Shown here piece after piece: positions 56,209 to 64,000 of a stretch of DNA of 64,000 bases (positions are counted from its first letter, which is position 1; each line of letters starts with the position of its first letter). Source of the DNA: Neoaquamicrobium sediminum (GTDB taxonomy: Bacteria > Pseudomonadota > Alphaproteobacteria > Rhizobiales > Rhizobiaceae); the NCBI RefSeq assembly GCF_013240295.1, contig NZ_JABETK010000005.1:186001-250000 (forward strand), read 5' to 3'. Under the pieces are notes generated by a model. It did no database searches. It was not told the origin of the DNA and was given only the letters and a program-made list of their open reading frames with translations. Position numbers and translations under genes: made by a program.

Positions 56209-56899
56209 CCTCGCGCGGGCCCCACTCGAGCTCGACCCTGCCGGCCAGGCCGTTCTGGGTGAAGCTGCGATCGGGATTGATGTCGCGCCCTCCGACGGTC
56301 ACGACCCAGTCGGTCGTGTCCGTCAGGTCCAGTTTGGCGGCGGCGCGCGCCAGGACCTGCTTCACCACAGTAACCGGGGGCACGCGCAGCGCACCTTCTT
56401 CCGGGAAGGTGCCGCTGGTCGTGAACACCGTCACCTCGACAAGCTCGTGCGGGGCCTTGGGACGCGTGCGCAGGTGCTCGACGGCTTTGCCGGCCAGCGA
56501 GACCGTCCCGCCGCTCGACAGGACGATGTCGGGCTCGCCGGCGCGCTCCAGCACCAGTTCGCGATCCGGTCGCATGGCGATGAGGCCGACCAGAAGGTCG
56601 ACCGGGATGGTCTCATTGCCCCAGACCTGGTCGATCTCATCGACGGTGAAGGAGAAGACCCGGTCGCTCTGCAAAGCGTAGAAGCGTGGGGTCTGGTAGT
56701 CACGCAGGTCGATCTCGGCGTCCAGCTCCACAAGCTGGGTCCGGCCCGCGGCAGCGAGAATGAGGCGGAAGTCGGACGGCGGCTTCAACCCGCCACGCGT
56801 CAGAACCTCCCGGCCCGTCACGATCCTGTCGCGGGACGTCACGGGCGCGTCGTTCAAGAAATAGGCCTCGGAACGGGCCAGTTCGGCAGTAGCGCTCAT
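56192..56899 (-). CDS. multi-ubiquitin-domain protein with C-terminal Gly-Gly
   Basis: This 235-residue protein is built of about three beta-grasp (ubiquitin-like) units: residues ~12-75 (start FLNDAPVTSRD), ~78-145 (VFSFTVDEIDQVWGN) and ~152-230 (VTVFTTSGTFPEEGAL). It ends PREGGGGA, a Gly-rich tail with one residue after the last Gly, as if the JAB protease or direct adenylation processes it. GGAGAT lies 8-13 bases before the ATG. It heads the operon ubiquitin-like/E2/JAB/E1, a set known from bacterial ubiquitination-like (Bub) and related Bil/CBASS systems. Confidence 0.85.
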   Translation of the reverse strand: MSATAELARSEAYFLNDAPVTSRDRIVTGREVLTRGGLKPPSDFRLILAAAGRTQLVELDAEIDLRDYQTPRFYALQSDRVFSFTVDEIDQVWGNETIPVDLLVGLIAMRPDRELVLERAGEPDIVLSSGGTVSLAGKAVEHLRTRPKAPHELVEVTVFTTSGTFPEEGALRVPPVTVVKQVLARAAAKLDLTDTTDWVVTVGGRDINPDRSFTQNGLAGRVELEWGPREGGGGA

Positions 56900-56941
56900 C
56901 GGTCAAATCTCCATGCTCAGGACTCTTGACGCCGTCCGCCC

Positions 56942-57014
56942 TTGGACTAAACTTCGATTCGAGTCCCACTATGGACAGTCTATGGGTGGACTAATTTTGC
57001 CGTCAAGTCCAAAA
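56942..57014. promoter_or_regulatory. divergent promoter region with three TGGACT-type boxes
   Basis: TTGGACTAA (56942-56950), TGGACTAAT (56987-56995) and, on the other strand, TTTTGGACTTG (57004-57014) are near-copies of one motif between the divergent ubiquitin-like operon and the antitoxin/RES pair. They may be operators for the Xre/MbcA-type antitoxin, possibly co-regulating the ubiquitin-like operon. Confidence 0.4.
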
Positions 57015-57029
57015 TGAGATCGGAGCACA

Positions 57030-57422
57030 ATGGCTATGGGAGAAAGCTCTCCCGGTGCCCTAGCGGGCGCTGGGCAAACGCGGATTCCTGTTGAATTGCA
57101 GGCCTTCTTTCGGATGGCAGAGCGATGGAACCTCTCCACCGACCAACAGATCACCCTCTTGGGGTCCCCGCCGCGCTCAACATTCTTTAAGTGGAAAAAG
57201 AGGGAGGAGCCGTCCCCCGACACTGTCGAGCGCCTCTCTCACTTGCTGTCGATCTGGAAGGCGCTGCAAATTCTCTTCACTTCTGACCAGGCGAGCGACG
57301 CGTGGATGCACGCCCCAAATGACTTCTTCAACGGAGACAGCGCGCTGGACGTCATGCTCGGAGGAAAGGTGATCGATATCTATGCGGTTCGGCGGTACCT
57401 CGATGCCCAGCGCGGTGGATGA
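57030..57422 (+). CDS. MbcA/ParS/Xre-type antitoxin of RES toxin
   Basis: This 130-residue protein has a divergent helix-turn-helix, WNLSTDQQITLLGSPPRSTFFKWKK, followed by the toxin-binding region VERLSHLLSIWKALQILF and WMHAPNDFFNGDSALDVMLGGKVIDIYAVRRYLDAQRGG, which is the MbcA/ParS/Xre antitoxin signature. It overlaps the RES toxin start by 20 bases. Confidence 0.88.
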   Translation: MAMGESSPGALAGAGQTRIPVELQAFFRMAERWNLSTDQQITLLGSPPRSTFFKWKKREEPSPDTVERLSHLLSIWKALQILFTSDQASDAWMHAPNDFFNGDSALDVMLGGKVIDIYAVRRYLDAQRGG

Positions 57423-58122
57423 CTACCCGATCGTGCGCTACACCGACGCTGGATACCGGCTGATCCCTTCGCGTTTCCCGCCGGTGTCGGTTTATCGCGA
57501 CCTCGTCGCGCCCGATCAGGTCGAAGCGTTGGTGGAAGTCGAGAACAAGACCAATCCTCGCCTGCGCCTGCAGGATCGCCTGATGGCGCGGCGCGAGGCG
57601 CCCAAGCTCGATTCCGCCATGCTGCAGAACTGGAACCTCGCTCCATTCACCTATGAAAATCCCGAGGGCACAACGTTCTTTGCCCCCGAGCGATCATGCC
57701 TCGAGCTCGCCGACACGCCCCAGACGGCGCTGGCAATCTCGGTCGCGCGACGGTCGCGCTTCCTGTCTCGCACAAAGGAAGCTGCCACTGGTCTCGACAT
57801 GAGGATGTTGAAGACTCCCGTCGATGGCAAGTTCATCGACCTGCGCCAGGTGTCGGCCGAGCTGCCGCAAGAGCAACGCTGGTCATTGGGCGAAGCGGTT
57901 CCGCCCGATGTCGACGGCATTCTGTTTCGGCCGGCCGAGCGTCCCACGGCAACCGCGATTGCCGTCCTCAAGGGCCAGGTGCTCGCCCGATCGATTCAGA
58001 CAACGCACTATCGCTTCGAATGGAACGGCGTTCGTATCGACAGGCTCTATGCCTTCGACGAGGAGGGAACTGTGCTACGCCCCGAGAGCCTGGCAGGAAA
58101 GGAAGAGGTTCTTGCTGCGTAG
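57403..58122 (+). CDS. RES-family NAD+ phosphorylase toxin
   Basis: This 239-residue RES protein has YRLIPSRFPPVSVYRDL (conserved Arg), VEVENKTNPRLR, the TTFFAPERSCLELADTPQTALA stretch and a C-terminal AFDEEGTVLRPESL. The family degrades NAD+ when released from its antitoxin. The ATG at 57403 was chosen over the one at 57382 from family alignment. It overlaps both the antitoxin and the next small gene. Confidence 0.85.
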   Translation: MPSAVDDYPIVRYTDAGYRLIPSRFPPVSVYRDLVAPDQVEALVEVENKTNPRLRLQDRLMARREAPKLDSAMLQNWNLAPFTYENPEGTTFFAPERSCLELADTPQTALAISVARRSRFLSRTKEAATGLDMRMLKTPVDGKFIDLRQVSAELPQEQRWSLGEAVPPDVDGILFRPAERPTATAIAVLKGQVLARSIQTTHYRFEWNGVRIDRLYAFDEEGTVLRPESLAGKEEVLAA

Positions 58123-58495
58123 AATCGAAATCGTCCTCGGCTGGGCAAAATCCCTGTGGCGCGCGTTCTGGCCGCGCCGACCATCCAGTCCACGGCCCGC
58201 GCCCAATCAACCTTACGTGCCTCGGCCGCGGATTCGCGTGGCCCATTGGCGGGGAATCGGTTCAGCACCTCCGGGCCATTGGAACGCCTGTCACCCCTCC
58301 ACCGAGCACATCTTCAAAGCCGAGCTGACCTGTCCGCGTGGCCACCGGCTGACGCTCAAGGGACATTCCATCAGTGAAGCGGGACAAGTCCAGCCGAGTG
58401 TCGTTTGTCGGCATCCCGGTTGCGACTTCCACGAATTCGTCGTGCTCGACAATTGGGCGCAGCGTCGGGCCGTGCTGCCCGCGATGCCCCATTGA
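58112..58495 (+). CDS. small zinc-ribbon protein
   Basis: This 127-residue protein starts from TTG at about 58112, overlapping the RES stop. After a basic, Pro-rich N-terminus (RRPSSPRPAPNQPYVPRPRI) comes a zinc-ribbon-like C-x2-H ... C-x3-C pair: FKAELTCPRGHRLTLKGH and VVCRHPGCDFHEFV. Family unknown. It sits between the RES toxin and the nuclease/helicase pair and may belong with either. Confidence 0.6.
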   Translation: MLRRIEIVLGWAKSLWRAFWPRRPSSPRPAPNQPYVPRPRIRVAHWRGIGSAPPGHWNACHPSTEHIFKAELTCPRGHRLTLKGHSISEAGQVQPSVVCRHPGCDFHEFVVLDNWAQRRAVLPAMPH

Positions 58496-58521
58496 ACAGA
58501 GGTCGGGACAACGAGAAGATC

Positions 58522-61167
58522 TTGGCCATCAAGCGTCACACCGTCATCGTCGAAGGCACCCTGGCGTTTCGCATGCAGCGCGCCGCGGCGGCGCGTGCGG
58601 GAGACCACGGCCGCGATGTCGCGACACTCCCCTGTTGGCAGCACGCCTCGCGGGTGGCTTTACTCGACCCGCAGACCACGCCACTCTTGTTCCAATCGTT
58701 GCTCGGGCGCTCTCCGAGCTCGGCTTTGAGGAGTTGGAATCGGTCAAGACGCGGCCGGGCATGGCGCGTGCTGTGCTTGCCAGCCTGGCGCGGATATGGG
58801 CTGCGGATATTCGGTTCGACGACCCGCGGTTTGCGAGCGCCCGTCTGAGCGATCTGGGGCGCATCGAGGCCTACCTGCGCAGCCACATGCCAATGGGCAC
58901 GCTGCTGCCCCCGATCTTCGCGACCGAGCGACCGCGGGCACGGGACGCGCCCGCGCCACGGTTGGCGATCTCCATTTCCACCGGCTGATTTCGATCGACC
59001 CGCTTTGGCGGCCGCTCATCACGGCTCTCGCCGCGGTTGTCGAAATCACCTGGGACGCGCCCGGGACTCTAGATCGCAGCTGGTTTCCAGGCACGCTGCT
59101 GCACACGGCGACGCAGCCCTCCCAGGATCTGATCTGCGATGTCTGTGCCGATCCGCGCGCGGAGATTGTCGAGGCGCTTCGCTGGGCTCGGGAGCTGTTG
59201 AGCGATGGCGTAACCCAAGCCTCGGACATTGCAATTACGAGTGCTGACCTCGGCGTGTGGGATGACCACATGCTGGTGCTTGCTGCGGAGGCTCAACTTC
59301 CCATTCATTTTGCCAGCGGCGTTTCGGCGCTGAGCACACGTGCCGGCCAGGCCTGCGCGGCGCTCGCAGACGTGATGATCAATGGCTTGTCGCAGGATCG
59401 CGTCCGCCGTCTGTCCTTGCTCTCGCCCTATCTGACCGAGGCACTTCCTGCTGACTGGATGAAGGGCATTCCCACCGAAGCTGGTCTGTTTGAACCAGAG
59501 CATTGGGCGCGTAGTCTCGAGCCGCTGAGGCGCGCTGATGGATCCTCCATCGCGGGAACCCTCATGCCAGTACTGCTTGACCTCGATGTCGGACCAGGAG
59601 CGGCGGTCAAGCTGGGGGAGACATTGCTGCGCGGCAAGAGTCTCGGGCTCTGGCGAGAAGCCCTTCGCCTGGGACCGGCAGCGGCGATGGAGATGACACT
59701 GACATCACTGCGTATCGCCGATGAAAGCGATCCCGCCAACAACGTCGTCTGGGCAAGAGCGGCCGACCTCGTCGGCGCGCCGCGCCCGCACATGCGCCTG
59801 CTCGGGCTATCGAGCAGAAGCTGGCCGCGCGCCGATGGCGTAGACCCGCTCCTGCCCGATCATGTCCTCAGCGAACATGACCTAGTGGACCTGTCCCGGC
59901 TTGAACATGATCGGCTGGCCTTCGAAGTCCTTGTCGGTCACCCGGCCTCGCGCGCGACGTTGTCGCGCAGCAGACGCTCGGTCGAGGGTGCGTTCCTTGC
60001 CAAGAGCGCGTTGGTCCAACGGAAAGTCACGGAGCGTCCGCGCTCGCGGACCAGAACGCCCGAGCACGCGTTCAGCGAGGGGGATCGTCTGCTCGCGCGC
60101 ACTGAGGATGCGCTCGATCTACCGCGCATGCAGAGCGTCACCGTCTGCTGGACCGACTGGACGCACCGTCTGGAGCCCACGCCACATGACGGCGGGTTTC
60201 GGAAAGACCATCCGGCCGTTATTCGCGCACTGCGCATGCCGCAATCGGCCACTTCCCTTCGGCGCCTGCTGCGTGACCCGTTGGGCTTCGTTTGGGCGCG
60301 TGCTTTGGGGATGACAGCGCCCGAGCTTGCGGTGGAGCCGCTGCAGCTCGATCCCGTCACCTTCGGCGACCTGGTGCACGAGCTGCTTCGCCTCGCTGTC
60401 GAGCGCATCGAACCCACACCCGGCCTTGTCGGGGCAACACCAGAAGAAATCGACAATGCCCTTGACGCGGCAGCACGCGACGTCGCGGAGCGGTGGCCGC
60501 TGACCCAGGCGGTGCCACCTAGATTGTTGTGGCTGGACACGATCGAGGAGGCACGGCGGCGTGCTCGTCGCGGCCTCACGATCGACGCGCGCTTCGGTCC
60601 GGGCACCCGCAGCTTCAGCGAGGTGCCATTCGGCACCGCGAATCGCTTGGTGAGCGTACCGAGCCCTGGGACGAACGCCAAGAGATCGTGATCGGCCAAT
60701 CCGGCATTCGCCTGAAAGGCCGCATCGACCGTGTCGATGTGAAGCCCGACCGCCGCGGTGTGCGCATGTCCGACTACAAGACCGGCACGACACCGCGTAA
60801 TTTGGGCGACGTGATCCTGAACGGTGGGGCGGAAGTTCAGCGCGCGCTCTACGCTATCACGATCAGGCAGCTCATCCCCGAAGCCAGCACCATCATCGCC
60901 CGTCTCGTCTACCTCGACACAATGGGTCCTCCAGCTGGCCTTGACGGCGACATCCTCGAGCGAGCGGAGGAGACAACGCTGCGCTTCATCGACGTCGCAG
61001 TCGAAGGCCTCAGAAATGGCATCGCCTATGCCGGACCAGATGCTTTTGCTGGCTACAACGACCTCAGAATCGCACTACCGGCAGCGCTCGACCGCTATCA
61101 GCGGAGGAAGCAGGAAGGCTTCGACGCCGCGCAGCAAAGGCTCGTGCCGCTTTGGGCGGAGCCGTGA
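58522..61167 (+). pseudogene. AddB-like PD-(D/E)XK nuclease, three frameshifts
   Basis: The repaired protein is about 880 residues. The N-terminus TVIVEGTLAFRMQRAAAARAG is of AddB type. Inner parts include RLLGLSSRSWPRADGVDPLL and TSLRRLLRDPLGFVWARALG, and the C-terminal nuclease core is LKGRIDRVDVKP ... MSDYKTG with Asp and Lys of the PD-(D/E)XK site. Frames change near 58630 (CCCC), 58935 and 60655, each repairable by one inserted base. The TTG at 58522 is a tentative start. The stop overlaps the helicase start (TGATG). With that helicase it forms an AddAB-like exonuclease pair in a defence island, not the chromosomal addAB context. Confidence 0.78.
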
Positions 61168-64000
61168 TGCTGAGCGATGCCGTCGAACGCAATCGTGTTC
61201 TCACCGAACTCGACAAGACGCTGCTGGTTGAAGCGGCGGCAGGCACGGGCAAGACGTCTCTGATTGCGGGTCGCGTCGTGATGCTGATGCTGCGCGGTGC
61301 TCCGCCCCGCAGCATTGCAGCGATCACCTTCACCGAGCTGGCTGCCAGCGAGTTGTCACTGCGCATTCGCGAATACGCAACACAGCTACTGGCTGGCGAA
61401 ATCCCGAAGGTTCTGCGTGGCGCCGTCAGCCTCGAGCTGCTCAATGACAAGAGGCAGGTCCTCAGCGCGGCGATTGATGCCTTCGACGAAATGACCGCGT
61501 GCACGATTCATGCGTTCTGCCAGCAGATCATCATGGCCTATGCGGTCGAAACCGGACTCGACCCCGGATCGCAGATGATGGATGCGCCGACGGCCGATGC
61601 GATGTTCGAGAGCGTCGTCTCCGGATGGCTGTTCGACCGCCTGTCACACGGCGCCGGCGAAGGCGAAGACCCGGTCGCCATTCTTTCCAAATTCGAACCG
61701 CTCAAGGTCGTCAAGGACAGCTTTGACCTTGCGAAGCTCAAGCTTGAGCACCCCGGCGCCGGCACCGTGCCGGTCGACCTCGGCCTGCGCAAGGACGTCG
61801 ACTTTGTCGAGAGCGTCCGCGCCTTTCGACGCTGGCAGGCAAATTATCCCAGGGAGCGCAGCACTGGGACCCTGATTAACGAGCTCGAAACTCTGGCGGC
61901 CTTCTACGAGAACTGCTTCGATACGCAGCCGACCTTCGCCCGGCTATGGGAACTTGCCGATCCCCCGCGCACCGCCTCCATGAAGTGGAACGAGTTCACC
62001 TTTATTGAGCCGCGCAATCTTGGCCGTTGGAAATCGGCTTACGGAAAAGACGACGGACCCGGACTCTCCCAGCAGGCCGACGAGCATTTCCGCACCTGTG
62101 TGACCCGGTTTGCCGAGCTGCTGGGCCAGGTCGGCGATGCCATGGTCGGCCAGATGTCAATTGCCCTCGACCCGGTGACAGACCTCTACAATCAACGCAA
62201 GGAAAGCGCCGCTGTTCTCGACTTCGATGATCTGCTGCAGCGCGCGCATGCCCTCGTCACCAGCAATGAAGCAGTCCGGGCTGCGATAGGTGAGCGCTTC
62301 GCTCATATCCTCGTCGACGAGTTTCAGGACACCGATCCGATCCAGGCCAGTATCCTATTTTCGATATCGGCGCGCAGCATGCCCGACCGGTGGCAGGACG
62401 CCGACCTTCGCGATGGGGCGCTTTTCGTCGTCGGAGATCCAAAGCAGTCCATCTATGCGTTCCGCGGCGCCGATATCGATAGCTACAATCAGGCGAAGCA
62501 GGCTATCGCCCGTTTCGGCGAGAACCGCATCATTCATGTGGGTGCCAATTTCCGCTGCCAGCCCGCCATCATCGACTACGTGAACAGCGTGTTCGAGCCC
62601 GTTCTCGATGCAGACGGACAGCCAAGCTACGGCGCGCTCACCGCCACTCGCGAGCGGGCATTGCACGGACTTGCCTGCGCCTCCCAGGTCACCGTAGGCG
62701 ACGGGCAGAAGGCGAAGATGCCGCAACAGCGGGATGACGAAGCGGCCGTCATTGCAGAGATCTGTTCAAAGCTCATCGGCGCCGTCGAAATCGAAGATGA
62801 GCACACTGGGGAGCGTCGCCTGCTCGAGGCTGGTGACATCGCACTTTTGGCTCCTACCGGCACCGAGCTCTGGCGCTACGAGCGCGCGCTCGAATCCTTC
62901 GGGCTCGCCGTTGCGTCGCAGGCCGGCAAGACGCTCTTCCTGCAGCAGGAAACCCAGGACGTTCTGGCCCTTTTGCGCGCCTTGGCGGATTCGCGCGACC
63001 GGCTCGCCTTCGGCGCCTTCATGCGTGGACCGATGGTCGGCCTGACGGACGAAGAATTGCTCGACATTGCCGAAGAGGTTCACCGGGCTGGATACGAGGC
63101 CTCGTACACGGGGCTTTTCGACATCACGACACCGCCGGCTCTGGTATCCCATGGTGTCGCCCGCGCAGTCCTTGAAGCCCTGCAAAAGCTTCGCGCGCGC
63201 GTAAGCGTGACAACACCACGCGTGCTTTTGGCTGAGGCAATCGAGCAGCTCCAGTTGCGCATCGCGCTATCCGTCCGCAGCGGCAACAATCGCGCTGCGC
63301 GCTCGCTTGCCAATCTTGACCGGATCGTAGAACTCGCGCGCGCGTACGATGTCCGCGGACTTCGAGCCTTTGTTCGCCACCTCCAATCAGACTGGGAACG
63401 CCGCGCCTCGCGCCAGGAAGGACGGATTGACGCCTCGCGCGACGCAGTCGAGATCGTGACCATTCACAGCGCCAAAGGCCTCGAATGGCCCGTGGTGATT
63501 CCCATCAACATGGGCACGCAGGCAAGGCCTGCGGAGCGCTTTGTCCATCGACAATCGGACAACACGCTGCATTGGGTTATAGGGGGCGTCTCGTCCTCGG
63601 CGCTTAGTCTTGCCCGTGAGGAGCAGGCGCGGCGCCAGGCGCTGGAACATCAGCGCATGTGGTATGTCGCGTGCACACGTGCCCGAGACCTGTTGATCGT
63701 GCCCTATCTTTCCTCTGCGGGACCAGCGGCCTGGTCGAAACTGGTCAATCTCCGATTCGACCTACTTGAAGAACTGAAGCTCCACGCGCTCCGGCAAGGA
63801 CGCACAACCGCTTCCGAGGCCGAGGTGGTGGCGCAGGATGCCGACACATTCGCCCGGCAGGCCGCGACGGTGCAGGCGGCGACCCCGGCACTGCGCTGGG
63901 TGAATCCCAGTGTTCATGATGACGATCGGGCCGAGATCCTCACCCCGGCCGTATCCGTCGAGCCCCTTGGCACGTTCGAATATGTCGAGCCGATCGGCGC
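61167..64000 (+). CDS. AddA/UvrD-like helicase (3' end outside window)
   Basis: More than 944 residues in one open frame to the end of the window. Motif I VEAAAGTGKTSLIAG (about residue 23), motif Ia AAITFTELAASEL, motif II HILVDEFQDTDP (about 384), motif III VVGDPKQSIYAFRGAD (about 420), motif V VTIHSAKGLEWPVV (about 763) and motif VI MWYVACTRARDLLIVP (about 832) define an SF1 UvrD/AddA-type helicase. It is translationally coupled to the AddB-like nuclease. Whether a C-terminal nuclease domain is present lies outside the window. Confidence 0.92.
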   Translation, partial: MLSDAVERNRVLTELDKTLLVEAAAGTGKTSLIAGRVVMLMLRGAPPRSIAAITFTELAASELSLRIREYATQLLAGEIPKVLRGAVSLELLNDKRQVLSAAIDAFDEMTACTIHAFCQQIIMAYAVETGLDPGSQMMDAPTADAMFESVVSGWLFDRLSHGAGEGEDPVAILSKFEPLKVVKDSFDLAKLKLEHPGAGTVPVDLGLRKDVDFVESVRAFRRWQANYPRERSTGTLINELETLAAFYENCFDTQPTFARLWELADPPRTASMKWNEFTFIEPRNLGRWKSAYGKDDGPGLSQQADEHFRTCVTRFAELLGQVGDAMVGQMSIALDPVTDLYNQRKESAAVLDFDDLLQRAHALVTSNEAVRAAIGERFAHILVDEFQDTDPIQASILFSISARSMPDRWQDADLRDGALFVVGDPKQSIYAFRGADIDSYNQAKQAIARFGENRIIHVGANFRCQPAIIDYVNSVFEPVLDADGQPSYGALTATRERALHGLACASQVTVGDGQKAKMPQQRDDEAAVIAEICSKLIGAVEIEDEHTGERRLLEAGDIALLAPTGTELWRYERALESFGLAVASQAGKTLFLQQETQDVLALLRALADSRDRLAFGAFMRGPMVGLTDEELLDIAEEVHRAGYEASYTGLFDITTPPALVSHGVARAVLEALQKLRARVSVTTPRVLLAEAIEQLQLRIALSVRSGNNRAARSLANLDRIVELARAYDVRGLRAFVRHLQSDWERRASRQEGRIDASRDAVEIVTIHSAKGLEWPVVIPINMGTQARPAERFVHRQSDNTLHWVIGGVSSSALSLAREEQARRQALEHQRMWYVACTRARDLLIVPYLSSAGPAAWSKLVNLRFDLLEELKLHALRQGRTTASEAEVVAQDADTFARQAATVQAATPALRWVNPSVHDDDRAEILTPAVSVEPLGTFEYVEPIG

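Noticed and set aside
1..64000. CRISPR array, tRNA or rRNA gene, replication origin
   Set aside because: No regularly spaced repeats, cloverleaf-like sequences, rRNA stretches or iteron clusters were seen on reading the window.

Overview
This high-G+C window looks alphaproteobacterial, probably a sphingomonad or relative. The support is an imuA-imuB-dnaE2 mutagenesis cassette with a GTTC-N7-GTTC LexA box, and IS5 (IS427-type), ISL3, IS21 and IS66 relics common in that group. Assignment below class level is inference. There are no rRNA or tRNA genes and no CRISPR array.

Layout. (1) 1-6080 is a tight plus-strand acyl-CoA catabolic operon: HMG-CoA-lyase-like, SDR, citryl-CoA-lyase-like, acyl-CoA dehydrogenase, MaoC/FAS1-like hydratase and MmgE/PrpD. 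(2) 6100-11000 is a transposon graveyard: an ISL3 element carrying a nested IS5 element, a second inverted IS5 copy, a lysR 3' fragment and an IS66 remnant. (3) 11000-22090 holds a PagL-like outer-membrane protein, a TetR/HlyD/ABC exporter operon with a palindromic operator, a DoxX/extradiol-dioxygenase/NmrA operon with a divergent HxlR regulator, PaaI-type thioesterases, a PepSY protein, UspA and two MarR regulators, and a HlyD gene cut short by an IS. (4) 22092-24274 is a second ISL3 copy in which an IS21 istA 5' end is fused in frame to the ISL3 transposase catalytic half. (5) 24300-33850 is an SOS module: SRAP (YedK-like), a RES-domain protein, dnaE2-imuB-imuA and divergent dinB sharing one LexA box.

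(6) 33890-64000 is a dense defence and toxin-antitoxin island: a PIN toxin and antitoxin, a two-motif PLD protein, AbiEi/AbiEii (type IV TA) plus an AlbA_2-domain protein, and a DISARM-like locus (N6-adenine methyltransferase, a DrmE-like protein, drmA, drmB, drmC). A PIN-domain protein follows, then a four-gene ubiquitin-like conjugation operon (multi-ubiquitin protein, E2-like, JAB protease, E1-like), a MbcA/ParS-type antitoxin with a RES toxin, a small zinc-ribbon protein, and an AddB-like nuclease with an AddA/UvrD-like helicase running off the window end.

A recurring feature is genes broken by single-base indels, nearly all deletions and many inside short G or C runs. They include the methyltransferase, the DrmE-like gene, drmA, the AddB-like gene, a PIN gene, a HlyD gene, an HxlR gene and two transposases. 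The pattern suggests base-calling errors at least as strongly as real decay, so the defence loci may be intact in the organism. The most interesting system is the ubiquitin-like operon at 53961-56899, followed by the DISARM variant at 41206-52664.
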